A stretch of 64,000 bases of DNA from DATARH01 sp036268075 (GTDB lineage Bacteria > Pseudomonadota > Alphaproteobacteria > ATCC43930 > CGMCC-115725): assembly GCA_036268075.1 (NCBI GenBank), contig DATAUV010000013.1, positions 1-64,000 of the forward strand. The letters are read 5' to 3'. The notes below the pieces were generated by a model. That model worked only from the letters and a program-made list of their open reading frames with translations, did no database searches and was not told the origin of the DNA. This document shows, piece by piece, positions 27,701 through 34,065 of the stretch. Made by a program: the position numbers and the translations under genes. The stretch's first letter is position 1; each line of letters begins with the position of its first letter.

Positions 27701-30365
27701 CGGCATCTACCTCTCCGGGGGGGCCGTCACCAACGAGGCCGGCGGGACGATCGGGGGATATTACAACGCGATCTACTTCGCGACGGATGCCGGCGCGGTC
27801 GTCAACGACGGCAGCATCGGCAATACCGGCACCGCCAGCGAGGCGATCTTCCTCGGCGCGGGCGGCAGCGTCGTCAACGGGTCGAGCACCGCGCGCAACG
27901 CAACCATCAGCGCCACCCGATCCGGCGTCGATGTGACGGGCGCCGCCGGGACGGTCACGAATTACGGCACGATCCTCAGCACCACCACAACCGGGCACGG
28001 CAGCGCCGTCTACATGACCGGCGGCGGAACTGTGACCAACCAGGCGGGCGCGCTGATCGAAAGCTCGCACACGGGTGTCGCCGAGGTCGATGTCGTCGGC
28101 ACGGTCATCAATGACGGCACGATCCAAAGCACCTCGACCACGACGGGCGTCGGCGTCTACCAGGATGCCGGCGGGCTGATCGTCAACAACGCGGGCGGCA
28201 CGATCATCGGGGCCGACGAGGCTATCGTCACCGAGTACGTGGCCAGCACGATCCTCAATTACGGCCTCGTCACGAACCCGGCGCCCGGCGTGGCCATGTA
28301 TCTGGGTGGCGGCACGGTCGTAAACGGCTCGACGAGCAACAGCACCGCTGCGATCTACGGCAACGGCGCGGGGATCGTGATCGTCGACGCGGCCGGAACG
28401 GTGACCAATTTCGGCACGATCGAAAGCAGCTACACCGGGACGTTCGGCGTCGGCGTCTACCTGGGCGCCGGCGGAACGGTGACGAACGAGGCGAGCGGGA
28501 CGATCGTCGCCCAGGATGCCGCCGTTGTCGGCGCCGGGAGCCCCTTGACCGTCTATAACGCCGGGCTTATCGAGAGCCGGGGGGTCGGGTATACCGCCTA
28601 CGGGGTGTATCTCGCGGCGGGCGGCGAGGTGGTCAACGGCTCGTCGACCAACACGACCGCACAGATTCTCGGCGGATATGCGGCGGTCGAGACGATCGAC
28701 GCCCCGGCCACGATCGTCAATTACGGAACGATCGCCTCCAGCTCCGCGGGCGCCGGCGTTTACCTGAAGGGCGGCGGACTCGTCACCAACGGTCCGGGCG
28801 GCGATATCGCGGCGACGATCCAGTCGACCGCCGGGGCCGGCATCGCGATCGACGGGCCGGCAGGGACGGTCGCCAATTACGGCACCATCCTGAGCCAGGG
28901 GACCTATTCCGGGGTCGGCATCTACAGCTCCGGCAGCCTGGTGAACGTCAGGCTGATCGAGGGCGGCGGCGGGACGGCCGCGGCGGGCGTCTATATCGGC
29001 GACACGGTCCCGACGACCGGCGCCGTCACCATCACGAATTCGGGCACGATCGCGGGCTCGATCGGCATCGAGATGGGCAGCCTCGTCGCCGGGCCCACGA
29101 CCATCATCAACTACGGGTCGATCCTGGGCAGCGGCGGCACGGCGATCCAGCTCGGCGGGGACGCCGATACGGTGGTGATCGAGCCCGGCTCCTCGATCTC
29201 GGGCGCAATCGCCGGGTTTACCGTCGGCGACAAGATAGACTTCGCGCACGAGGTCGGCACGTCCGTTGCCCTGTCGGACGGGACGCTCGATCTGCTGAAC
29301 GGCAGCAGCGTCGTGGCGCAGGTCTCCCTGGACGGGGCGTTCGCCGACAGCCAGTTCACGCTGCACACCGACAATGCGGGCGGCACCGATATCGGGGTAA
29401 GGACGGATCTGGGGCAGTCGTACGCGCTGACCAGCACCGGATTTTCCGACGCGCTGATGACCGAGGCGGGCGGTGCGCTGGTGCTCGACGAGGTGTCCGG
29501 CGGTGCGATGACCTATACCCAGATCGGTGGGCTCGGGCCGGAGTGGGAGTTCGAGGGGGCGGGGCCGCTGCTCGGCGACGGCAGCAACCAGTTTCTCTTG
29601 TGTGACGACGACAGCGCCAGCCCGAACTTTGGCGCGGTCGTGACCGGAGAAGTCGACGGCGGCGCGGCGGAATACACGCAGGTCGGAGGTGTGGGGCCGG
29701 AGTGGCAGTTCGAGGGCGTCGGCGCCCTGACCGGCGGCAACAGCGCCGATTTCCTGATATGGGACGGCAGCAATTCGAACCCCGGTTTCGGCGCGCTGGT
29801 GGTCGGCGCGGTCGTCGGCGGCGCCACCCAATACACCCAGATCGGCGCGATCGGGCCGGAATGGCAGTTCGAGGGGGTCGGCGGCTTCCTCAACAACGGC
29901 AGCACCGATTTCCTGCTGTGGGACACGGACAGTTCGAGCCAGTCCTATGGCGCGGTGGTCGTGGGCCAGGATGTCGGCGGCGCGGCGCAGTACACGGCGG
30001 TCGGTGGGCTCGACCCGACCGCGTGGCAGTTCGAGGGCACCGGCGACCTGCTCGATGACGGCAAGAACAGCTTCCTCATCCGCAACGTCAGCAGCGGCGA
30101 ACTGGTCGTTGGCGAGGTCGACGGCGGCACGGCGCACTATACGGGGGTCGCCGGTGTCGGCCCGGAATGGCAGTTCCTCGGCGTCGGCAATTACGACGGG
30201 GCGAGTCCGGCCGAGTTCCTGATATTCAACGCCAACGGCGACAGCCCGAACGGTTCGCTCTTCGTCGGCACGATATCGGGCGGCGCCACGACCTATCAGC
30301 AGGTAGGCGGGGTCGGGCCGACGCAGTGGACGTTCCATCCGACCACCCCGGCCCTGCTCGGCTAG
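15714..30365 (+). CDS. Giant beta-helix repeat protein (4,883 aa), putative surface adhesin
   Basis: A single open frame of 14.65 kb. GTG 15714 has GGAGG 8 nt upstream; GTG 15708 and ATG 15753 are alternatives. The protein is built from dozens of short units of the type GGSVANTGTAALISG / GTVTNYGTI, as in filamentous adhesin and autotransporter beta-helices, and is almost free of Cys. A larger module (DRLIVDPGAVFTG ... GLGTSFVGFGTITVD ... FVDPGTM) recurs about five times between 16.6 and 22.2 kb. Two segments (near 27.15 and 29.2 kb) contain a GD.IDFAH motif and end GGSDIKV or GGTDIGV. The last 310 residues are WQFEG repeats shared with the upstream protease-like protein. No signal peptide and no autotransporter barrel is visible, so type I-like secretion is likely. 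Adhesion or biofilm role is inferred. Confidence 0.9.
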   Translation: MARKPSRAWWGQCMATYNGTYFGGFVIGSAGQNPVTFGPQAYITRSGASDVSATVSATIDNQGTIAGGNGGVYLQLDGTLTNSGTIRSDGGPGIHLEDGGNVVNAASGVTAGYIYGDTAILIDGAAGTVGNYGRIKGGADLRDGGAIVNGANGATAALISGGAYTGGAAGTVVNYATITGGVELHNGGSVANTGAAAYISGDVKLQVGGAVANAGTISGSGAYGVVLNHGGSVANTSAAALISGGAHGIADYGAAGTVTNYGTIIGTAGDGVYFYGYNNTVTNAGKIAGASGHDAILFGSGNDRLIVDPGAVFTGTVGGGAGTNTLELASTTSTGAISGLGTSFVGFGTITVDADAQWNLTGGNTIASGVTLADDGILTNSGTLTGSGTLFVDPGTMVNSGSVGIAVTLDGGSYLDNTSTGLISVAGTAVYGDTYGADSVTNAGTIEATGAGGVGIDLKNGGSVSNTGTALITGYNFGVRIDGGPGTVTNTGMIGAPGTTGLTYGIYLKDGGSVVNGSTSVTNALIYSNYWEVGVNGAAGTITNYGTISGPDIAISLHQGGTVVNGPSGATAALISSFQGIYINGDAGAVINAGTIQASSYGVYLQAGGYVANNGAAALIRGSVLIAAGDGTVTNAGTIIGEGEPGNQDDYGIGVGFKGTYSDTLTNSGTIIGRTGYDAVKFSGTADRLIVDPGAVFTGAVDGGAGTNTLELASAANIGTITGLGTSFVGFGTITVDSGARWHLTGSNTIASGYRLTDSGTVTAYGTLTNSGTLTGSGTLFVDPGTMINSGSVGIAVTLDTGSYLYNTETGLISPAGADTVISTTNGAVSVVNAGSITASAVGVAAVKLMDGGSVVNGPSGATTALISAGVIGVDIEGADGFVANAGTISASVGISILKSGTVTNSGTVAGTGGPGDGIYLQTGGSVANTTNAALISGRALGIEIEDAAGIVSNAGTIAATGAGGDGVKFVGSYGDAVTNSGTIAGGAGGDAVLFGGGSDTLAVDPGAVFIGDVDAGLGTDTMELGSGASIGTISGVGTKYLNFEAIAEDANASWVVSGSDVPAVTVAAGATFANAGTITTGSRYLILYSFSYGNAAVYGTGSAVSVVNTGTVSLTGNREVGIYLKHGGSVDNSGATALISAYSAGIRIASGAGTVTNAGTITGSGNYFAGALKYAAVELSAGGSVDNSGTIAGGGRAIYIGGGTGTVTNSGVVGYIQLGVSGGSVANIGTTAQIGSIYFGNLANGYGGENSVSGTVTNDGTIGGHVFLYSGSISNTDTAALISGYIRIAGSGAVVSNAGTIASGIEAVYGTSVTNTNTAALISGGIQLGNTGNNQRGDSTVSNAGTIAGGFGVDSVGVELNRDGTISNIGTASLIHAFTGIFLSGGVSTVTNAGSIIAERYTARPQYSYPIDGVVIEGATFVIDNQAGGLISAPNGVYGVFDFLGGGGTLTNAGTIYGVVAGVDLAGGGASTVINAGTIAGGGSDAVMFGNSDDRLIVDPGAVFTGIADGAGGTNTLELGSAAGIGTITGLGTSFVNFGAVTVDAGAQWYLTGGNTIVSGVLTNLGTLTGSGYLIVDPATMVNSGYVGIAVTLDTGSYLDNTGTGAITVGGTAVYGAGTAVGAVNLGSVYGTGTAGVAFYLKYGGTISNNAAGQISGASTGIVVSGTYGTVGNAGTIAGGAKYGIYLKDGGSIANTGNAALISGNFAAVLAAGAVATVTNTGSIAGNPAFGVGIYLADGGTVTNGSVVATGAAITGYSGIRVGNSGNTTTGVVTNYATIEGTAGSSTKEYGVELYSSGTVINGSALSTSAAIEGYYWGLRLGINGASPGGTVSNFGTIEATSATAGMGISLGSGGTVDNGSALSPGATIRGGRYGIDSGYGGTVTNYGTVEGGVTGVDLSVVEGSLANGGTASSAAQITGGRGVYMLGGTLTNFGLIEGSASGTSGLPNYFGVYLLGGGSVANSGTIEGLGSALYRAYGITLGNGGTVSNNTAAALISGYNYGVDVGNLAGVVTNSGTIEATGTAGVGIRFNEADSNTLTNAGTIIGASGFDAVLFGGGDDTVIVDPHAVFSGLVDGGGGYNTLGLGSSASTGTISLTGATAIGFGTTFVDFGTITVEPNARWSLTGSNTIASGVTLADDGILTNSGILTGSGYLIVDPGTMINSGSVGIAVTLDTGSYLYNTSTGTITVATGPAVIGTGDTVSVLNAGTISGYSYGVEINGTAGTVTNLGTIEAISTGFGVGVYLSQGGTVANGVSGSTSGTIGGDTYGVEITGAAGTVTNFGTIEAISTGFGVGVYLSQGGTVANGVSGSTSGTIGGDTYGVEITGAAGTVTNFGKIEAISTNFGAGVFLGSAGYVSNGSIADTTAAISGYTYGVEAKGASGSTVLNCGAIAASGRYGEGVYLAYGGLVTNGVSGGSTATIIGYYRGVYTNGTLVPGVVVNYGTIESTETGYGEGVKLRQGGTVINGPSGAGSALIEGYTGVESDNGPGTLYNYGIVSATGYAVDFRYGGLIVNGVTGQIEGGTGVYIDNYDTSPTGTLLNYGIISATGAGAYLYNGSTVTNGTNGDTTAEIQGYIGVRITAATGTMSSVAGTVTNFAAIEGGSGLFGVGVELDYGGTVTNGSPTSTAALIEGYTGVRLVGHGAVYNYGAITGTGSEGVELSDGSVTNGATNDSTATIGGYYYGVRIDSPVGAVVNFGTIEATGTEVYGGNAGVALFAGFVINGAANDLAATISGYSYGVRVYGAAGVVVNFGAIEGSATAVAYVYHPSGVYLADGGTVINGPGGATTAVIGGLNGVVISGAAGTVTNYAAIEGSNRSSGNGVVLAYGGTVTNGANVGATATIQGYVGVYVISATGAVTNFGTVLGGHGYGTGVYMRSAGILTNEAGALIEGGEGVLFGVGTYGTVSTYGTLLNYGTIATLPGAPHGLGIGVGIIGGTVVNGASGFSNATISGFRVGIASQVYAPTTITNFGTVENTSVLAGFGIALGGGLIVNEQGGRIYGTSAGITAYAGTILNDGMIASTGTRYDTAIAIYYDGTIVNGSTADTAATIRGNDSAIYLDGAGTIANYGTIEAVGVAGTYTTSGIYLYSGPLTNGSSADTTALITSSLGSAVVVADTASGGAGTIANFGTISTTGPQGLAAVVLYQGGTVANSGLILATDGTVNGVELLAGGTVGNTGSIVASGMSGTGVYLSAATVYNGLSGSSAGFIGGYRYGVYGNNAVAHVVNYGTITETGTSGGAAVELHSGGSIGNAGTILAGGTGSRGVVLQGGATAGNTGSIVASGMSGIGVYLGAATVDNGLSGSSSGFIGGYRFGLYGNGTAANVVNFGTIEATGASGAIAVDLAAGGTVTNAGSISGPGGVYIAGGSGPNLVTNAAAGQITATKIAVDLKGVAGTLLNYGAVLDTGATSAAVYLGAGGSVVNGSTADSTATIGSTARTAVSVKNIAATVTNFGTISSAATGASGTGVYLSAGGKVVNEATGLVTAYRSAISAAVAPATVANYGTIASTGSKAPAVYLGAGGRVVNGASGATQALIESTNDGAVVIAAGVGSVDNFGTILVNGSNGSGVYFNHGGTIANEAGATISAYRNAVSFGVTAASLVNLGSIATTGAHAAVYSDAGGLVVNGSTANAAAEIGAAKGAVTFEHAAGTVVNYGTLAATGTGGSAVYVGAGGTITNKAGALLTGVTEAVGLGGTIGATLINYGTVATTGTPGLDFAVQMASAGTVLNHGTIGSGIFVGGTSTTAGAVDIVNTALVTGTTGIGISGFAIGANSIVNYGTITGTNGIAVQLGGNHSTLVIEPNSVLNGAVSNFHTGDVIDFAHKEGNGFTFGSQVLTLTNNGTVLGTVGVSGVFGTGSFVLTSDGAGGSDIKVAGSVFSGVYPFGITLGVPSIENPATFTSTAYVTNTGPGNDNSAVYGISGTSWVVDNAGTIVSGTGADANGILLASGGTVSNTGTVVGNGANGAAIFLGGAGSVDNSGRIEGPSSGTAGAGIYLSGGAVTNEAGGTIGGYYNAIYFATDAGAVVNDGSIGNTGTASEAIFLGAGGSVVNGSSTARNATISATRSGVDVTGAAGTVTNYGTILSTTTTGHGSAVYMTGGGTVTNQAGALIESSHTGVAEVDVVGTVINDGTIQSTSTTTGVGVYQDAGGLIVNNAGGTIIGADEAIVTEYVASTILNYGLVTNPAPGVAMYLGGGTVVNGSTSNSTAAIYGNGAGIVIVDAAGTVTNFGTIESSYTGTFGVGVYLGAGGTVTNEASGTIVAQDAAVVGAGSPLTVYNAGLIESRGVGYTAYGVYLAAGGEVVNGSSTNTTAQILGGYAAVETIDAPATIVNYGTIASSSAGAGVYLKGGGLVTNGPGGDIAATIQSTAGAGIAIDGPAGTVANYGTILSQGTYSGVGIYSSGSLVNVRLIEGGGGTAAAGVYIGDTVPTTGAVTITNSGTIAGSIGIEMGSLVAGPTTIINYGSILGSGGTAIQLGGDADTVVIEPGSSISGAIAGFTVGDKIDFAHEVGTSVALSDGTLDLLNGSSVVAQVSLDGAFADSQFTLHTDNAGGTDIGVRTDLGQSYALTSTGFSDALMTEAGGALVLDEVSGGAMTYTQIGGLGPEWEFEGAGPLLGDGSNQFLLCDDDSASPNFGAVVTGEVDGGAAEYTQVGGVGPEWQFEGVGALTGGNSADFLIWDGSNSNPGFGALVVGAVVGGATQYTQIGAIGPEWQFEGVGGFLNNGSTDFLLWDTDSSSQSYGAVVVGQDVGGAAQYTAVGGLDPTAWQFEGTGDLLDDGKNSFLIRNVSSGELVVGEVDGGTAHYTGVAGVGPEWQFLGVGNYDGASPAEFLIFNANGDSPNGSLFVGTISGGATTYQQVGGVGPTQWTFHPTTPALLG
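22371..22760 (+). repeat. 159-bp near-identical tandem repeat inside the giant gene
   Basis: The phrase gatcgaggcgatctc recurs at 22412, 22571 and 22730, exactly 159 bp apart. Flanking sequence is almost identical between copies, and the second and third are nearly base-perfect over their overlap. Each copy encodes 53 residues (GTIEAISTGFGVGVYLSQGG ... GDTYGVEITGAAGTVTNF), so copy number changes in whole units keep the frame. The rest of the beta-helix is far more diverged, so this expansion is recent. Confidence 0.85.
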
Positions 30366-30380
30366 CGGTATCGGCCAGCG

Positions 30381-30415
30381 CGGCGGGCGGCGGGCGGCGG
30401 GCGGCGGGCGGCGGG
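30381..30415. repeat. Five tandem CGGCGGG heptamers between convergent genes
   Basis: Five perfect 7-bp units (CGGCGGG) occupy the 54 bp between the stop of the giant gene and the stop of the convergent manC-like gene, followed by a partial unit. It is a slippage-prone simple repeat. G-rich on the plus strand, it could fold into a G-quadruplex in that strand. Confidence 0.85.
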
Positions 30416-30419
30416 CGGG

Positions 30420-31853
30420 CTACGCGCGGCCGTAATGGTCGTCGAAGCGGACGATGTCGTCTTCGCCGAGATAGTCGCCGGATTGCACCTCGATGACGTG
30501 CAGCGGCACCTTGCCGGGGTTTTCGAGCCGGTGCGGCATGCCGATCGGGATATAGGTCGACTGGTTCTCGCTCAGCAGAACCTCCTCGTCGCCGCGGGTG
30601 ATCCGGCCGGTGCCGCGCACGACCACCCAATGTTCGGCGCGATGGTGGTGCATCTGCAGCGACAGCCGGCCGCCGGGCTTGACGACGATGTGCTTGACCT
30701 GAACCCGGTGGCCGTTGTGCAGCGCGCTATAGCTGCCCCACGGCCGGTGGACGGTCGGTGGTGCATCGGCCTCGTCGCGCCCCTCCTCGACGAGCCGGGC
30801 GACGAGGCGCCGCACCTCCTGCGCGCGGGACCGCGGCGACACCATCACCGCGTCGGCGGTCGCCACGACGACCAGATCCTCGGTGCCGATCGCCGCCAGG
30901 AGGCCGGCCTCGGAGCGCAAATAGCAATCGCGGGCGTCCTCGGCGATCACGTTGCCGATGAGGGCGTTGCCGTCGCCGTCCCGGGCGCCCGTTTCCCACA
31001 GCGCGTCCCATGAGCCGAGGTCGCTCCAGCCCATGTCGACGGGCACGACGGCGGCGTGGTCGGTGCGCTCCATCACGGCATAGTCGATCGAATCCGACGG
31101 GCAGGCGGTGAACGCGGCCTCGTCGAGGCGGATAAAATCCGCGTCGCGCTTTGCCTTCTCGACCGCCTCGGCGCAGGCCGCGAGCATCGCGGGCTGCAGC
31201 CGCTTCAGTTCGGCGAGGTAGGTCGCGGCCGAGAACAGGAAGATGCCGGCATTCCAGAAATAGACGCCGGCGCGCACATAGCGTTCGGCGTCCTCGGCGG
31301 CGGGCTTTTCGATAAAGCGGGTGACCGCGAAGGCGCCCGCGCAGCCCGAAAGCGCCGCGCCCGCGTCGATATACCCGTATCCGGTCTCCGCCCGCGCCGG
31401 GGCGATGCCGAAGGTGACGAGCTGGCCGTTGCGCGCGGCCACCGCGGCTTGCGCGATCGCGGCATGGAACGCGCCGGGATCGGAGATCGAATGGTCGGAC
31501 GGCATGACCAACATCAGCGCGTCGGGATGCTGGTGCGTCAGCCACAGCGCGGCGACCGCGACCGCCGGCGCGGTGTTGCGCCCGACCGGTTCGAGGAAAA
31601 GGGCCGCCGGCACGATCCCGGCCTCGCGCATCTGCTCGGCGATCAGGAAGCGGTGCTCGTCATTGGCGACGATCAGCGGTGCGGCGAAGCCCTTGTGGCC
31701 GGCGACCCGGTCCACGGTCTGGCGCAAGAGGCTGTGGTCGCCAAGGAGAGGCAGAAGCTGCTTTGGGTGTTGGCTGCGCGACATCGGCCACAGCCGCGTG
31801 CCCGAGCCGCCGGACAGGATCAGGGGGTAAAGGGTGTCTCTGGCGGCGGACAT
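30420..31853 (-). CDS. manC: Mannose-1-phosphate guanylyltransferase / mannose-6-phosphate isomerase (type II PMI)
   Basis: The 477-aa product has the bifunctional AlgA/XanB/ManC layout. The N-terminal nucleotidyltransferase carries LILSGGSGTRLWPMSR (about residues 11-26), then HPKQLLPL and FLEPVGRNTAPAVAVAAL (about 86-103). The C-terminal cupin isomerase carries HRPWGSY, VKPGGRLSLQMHHHRAEHW and MPHRLENPGKVPL. It makes GDP-mannose from GTP and mannose-1-phosphate, and typically also interconverts fructose-6-P and mannose-6-P. Length is normal. AAAGAGAGA precedes the ATG. It points toward the giant gene and would supply GDP-mannose (or derived fucose/rhamnose donors) to the nearby glycosyltransferases, which is inference. 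Confidence 0.93.
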   Translation of the reverse strand: MSAARDTLYPLILSGGSGTRLWPMSRSQHPKQLLPLLGDHSLLRQTVDRVAGHKGFAAPLIVANDEHRFLIAEQMREAGIVPAALFLEPVGRNTAPAVAVAALWLTHQHPDALMLVMPSDHSISDPGAFHAAIAQAAVAARNGQLVTFGIAPARAETGYGYIDAGAALSGCAGAFAVTRFIEKPAAEDAERYVRAGVYFWNAGIFLFSAATYLAELKRLQPAMLAACAEAVEKAKRDADFIRLDEAAFTACPSDSIDYAVMERTDHAAVVPVDMGWSDLGSWDALWETGARDGDGNALIGNVIAEDARDCYLRSEAGLLAAIGTEDLVVVATADAVMVSPRSRAQEVRRLVARLVEEGRDEADAPPTVHRPWGSYSALHNGHRVQVKHIVVKPGGRLSLQMHHHRAEHWVVVRGTGRITRGDEEVLLSENQSTYIPIGMPHRLENPGKVPLHVIEVQSGDYLGEDDIVRFDDHYGRA

Positions 31854-31892
31854 GCGGCATCTCTCTTTCGAACAACCGGATGGCGTACGACA

Positions 31893-31926
31893 CGTTCAAG
31901 ATAGCGAGGCCGTTCAAGATAGCGAG
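31893..31926. repeat. Two 16-bp direct repeats upstream of manC
   Basis: CGTTCAAGATAGCGAG occurs at 31893-31908 and 31911-31926, 18 bp apart, in the divergent intergenic region between manC and the cupredoxin gene. The spacing of nearly two helical turns fits a repeated regulator site, but it may be a chance duplication. Confidence 0.5.
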
Positions 31927-32015
31927 AGCAGGCCGCCGGTAAAAGCGGGGGCGCTTGCGCGGGCGGTGCGACATGCGGCAATCATGGCGGATGCATGGGC
32001 ACGGCCGGGGTGGCG

Positions 32016-32411
32016 ATGGACAAGGCTCTCGTGGCGGGCGGGTTGTTGTTCGCACTCGGCGCGGCCCCCGCTCGGGCCGCCGATGTCGATTGGTCGCACG
32101 CCCGTGAGGTCACCGAGACAACGACCGAGTACAAATTCGCGCCCTCGCACCTTAATTTCAGGGCAGGCGCCGCATACCGCCTGCACATCGTCAACCGCGG
32201 CAAGGAGACCCACGAGTTCCACGCGCCGGAATTCTTCGCCGCAATGACCGTGCGCGACACCGCGCCGCTCAACGCCGACCGCACCGAGATCGTCATCCAG
32301 CCGGGGCAGGACAAAGACCTCTATTTTATCGCATCGAAACCAGGCAAATATCCGCTGATATGTTCGGACCATGATTGGGCCGGGATGACCGGGGAAATCA
32401 TCGTCAAATGA
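32016..32411 (+). CDS. Secreted cupredoxin-domain protein
   Basis: The 131-aa product begins MDKALVAGGLLFALGAAPARA, a Sec signal peptide with cleavage expected after ARA. The mature part is a small beta-sandwich. THEFHAPEF supplies one histidine, and LICSDHDWAGM near the C-terminus supplies the Cys, His and Met ligands of a type 1 (blue) copper site. The usual role is periplasmic electron transfer or copper binding. ATG 32016 was chosen because the signal peptide starts there; ATG 31995 would add seven residues. It is 19 bp upstream of another periplasmic protein gene, probably the same operon. Confidence 0.85.
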   Translation: MDKALVAGGLLFALGAAPARAADVDWSHAREVTETTTEYKFAPSHLNFRAGAAYRLHIVNRGKETHEFHAPEFFAAMTVRDTAPLNADRTEIVIQPGQDKDLYFIASKPGKYPLICSDHDWAGMTGEIIVK

Positions 32412-32430
32412 CCAGGGAGATCACTGCCAA

Positions 32431-33105
32431 ATGAACCGAATCATCCTTGCCGTCGCGCTGCTGCTGGCGGGCGGCGCGGCCTATGCCGCCGAGCCGGCCG
32501 CCCAAGCGCCGGCCGCCGCCCCTCCCGCCGCCGAGGCTCCGGCGACGCAGGTCCAGGGTTTCCGCAGCGCGCGCTGGGGCATGGACGCGAACGAGGTCAA
32601 AGCCGCGATCCGCAAGGATTTCAATATCGCCGCCGACAAGATCCAGGCCGAGGAGAACGCCAGCGAGCGCACCAGCGTCCTGTCGATCACCGTGCCCAAC
32701 CTGATCGACGGGGCGGGCAAGGCGCGGGTCTCGTATATCTTCGGCTTTACGACCAAAAAGCTGATCCAGGCCAACATCATCTGGGGCAACCCGATCGACC
32801 CGCAGGCAAAGCCCGACGAGGTCGTCGCCGCCGCCAACCAGCTCCGCGACCTGTTCGTCGCCTCCGGCTACCAGGCCAACTCGATCCACAGCAACGTCGC
32901 GACCAAGGACGGCACGATCATCGTGTTCGAGGGCGAGGACGCCGACAAGCACGCGACCCTGTTGACGCTGATCAATGGCACCGTTCCTGGCGCGGTCAAG
33001 AACGGCAAGCACGAGCCGGCGGTGCAGACCGTGGTGCTGCGCCTCTCCTACATCCTCGACCCGCAAAACCCGGATATCTTCCGCCTCAAGAAGGGGCAGT
33101 TCTAG
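32431..33105 (+). CDS. Periplasmic hypothetical protein with signal peptide
   Basis: The 224-aa protein begins MNRIILAVALLLAGGAAYAA, a clear Sec signal, followed by an Ala/Pro-rich spacer (about residues 20-42). The globular part starts GFRSARWGMDANEVKAAIRK and continues to IFRLKKGQF. The opening phrase (F....WGM....V) resembles small periplasmic proteins of unknown function that detect substrate via a beta-sheet fold. No catalytic motif is seen. CAGGGAG lies upstream of the ATG, and the gene follows the cupredoxin by 19 bp. Confidence 0.75.
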   Translation: MNRIILAVALLLAGGAAYAAEPAAQAPAAAPPAAEAPATQVQGFRSARWGMDANEVKAAIRKDFNIAADKIQAEENASERTSVLSITVPNLIDGAGKARVSYIFGFTTKKLIQANIIWGNPIDPQAKPDEVVAAANQLRDLFVASGYQANSIHSNVATKDGTIIVFEGEDADKHATLLTLINGTVPGAVKNGKHEPAVQTVVLRLSYILDPQNPDIFRLKKGQF

Positions 33106-33113
33106 GCCGGGGC

Positions 33114-34013
33114 TCACCGCGTCTTCGGCAGCTCCACCCCGGCGAGCCGCTCGAAATAGCGGGCGACGGTCGTGATGTCGTCGGTCTTGGCCTCGGCGGC
33201 CTCGCGGTAGATGTGCCGCACCGCGTCGCCGAGCGGGATCGGCGCGGCGAGCGCGGCGGCCTCCTCGGCATAGGCGCCGAGGTCCTTGTCGGTGATGTAC
33301 ATCGCCCCGCCATAGTCGAAGCCGCGGGTCAGCACGTGATCCGGGATTTTGGTCAGCGTCGCGCTGTTCTGCCCGGTGCCGGCGTTGAGCACGGCGATCA
33401 TCTGCTCGGGGTCGAGCCCGGCCTTGGCGCCCAGCACCATCGCCTCGGACGCGACCGCGAGGTTGGCGGCCGACAGCATGTTGTTGATGAGTTTCATCAC
33501 CTGAGCCGCGCCGAGCCGTTCGCCGAGATAGACGATCGTGCTGGCGTAGCATCTGAGGAATGGCTCGGCCGCGGCAAATGCCGCGCGCGGCCCCGACGCC
33601 ATAACGGTCAGCGTCCCGGCCCGGGCGCGCGGCACGCCGCCCGTCATCGGCGCGTCGAGCGTCGCCACCCCGCGCGCCCCGAACGCCTCCGCCAGCTCGG
33701 TGACGAGCGCCGAGCCGGTCGTGCCGGTGTGGATGTAGATGCGCGCGCGACTGCCGTGGATCGCCCCGCCCGTACCGGTCAGCGCGCGCCGATGCGACTC
33801 GATCGAGGGCAGGCAGGCCAGCACGATCTCGGCCCGGTTGGCCGCGTCCTCGGGCGACGCCGCGCGCACGACACTTTCGGGCAACCCGGCCACCGCCGCC
33901 TCGCGCACGTCGCACACGACGAGCGGCAGCCCCGCCCCGGCGATCCGCTCCGCCATCGGCCGCCCGATCGCCCCGAGCCCGATGATCGCGATCGTCGCCT
34001 GCGCCCCTGTCAT
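33114..34013 (-). CDS. NAD(P)-dependent beta-hydroxyacid dehydrogenase (3-hydroxyisobutyrate dehydrogenase family)
   Basis: The 299-aa product starts MTGAQATIAIIGLGAIGRPM, the GxGxxG Rossmann loop of the family. It then has the substrate-site motif DAPMTGGVPRARAGTLTVM (about residues 118-136) and the catalytic lysine in QVMKLINNMLSAANL (about 170). This fits 3-hydroxyisobutyrate, 2-hydroxy-3-oxopropionate (tartronate semialdehyde) or related reductases; the substrate cannot be decided. A purine-rich AAAAGGGGG lies just before ATG 34013. The frame remains open upstream to 34238, but that part is not protein-like. Its stop lies 8 bp from the convergent periplasmic gene. Confidence 0.87.
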   Translation of the reverse strand: MTGAQATIAIIGLGAIGRPMAERIAGAGLPLVVCDVREAAVAGLPESVVRAASPEDAANRAEIVLACLPSIESHRRALTGTGGAIHGSRARIYIHTGTTGSALVTELAEAFGARGVATLDAPMTGGVPRARAGTLTVMASGPRAAFAAAEPFLRCYASTIVYLGERLGAAQVMKLINNMLSAANLAVASEAMVLGAKAGLDPEQMIAVLNAGTGQNSATLTKIPDHVLTRGFDYGGAMYITDKDLGAYAEEAAALAAPIPLGDAVRHIYREAAEAKTDDITTVARYFERLAGVELPKTR

Positions 34014-34065
34014 GGTGCCCCCTTTTCTCGGCTCATCATGTATCATGGCATGAGGAGGTGACGCC

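Noticed and set aside
15714..29400. Regularly spaced short repeats considered as a CRISPR array
   Set aside because: They are in-frame, degenerate codons for beta-helix units of varying length, without constant repeats and unique spacers.
25638..30338. Minus-strand ORF of 1,566 codons under the giant gene
   Set aside because: It is antisense to a repetitive high-GC gene. Its Asp/Arg/Val/Gly-rich, repetitive translation mirrors the sense repeats, and stops are rare there only through codon bias.
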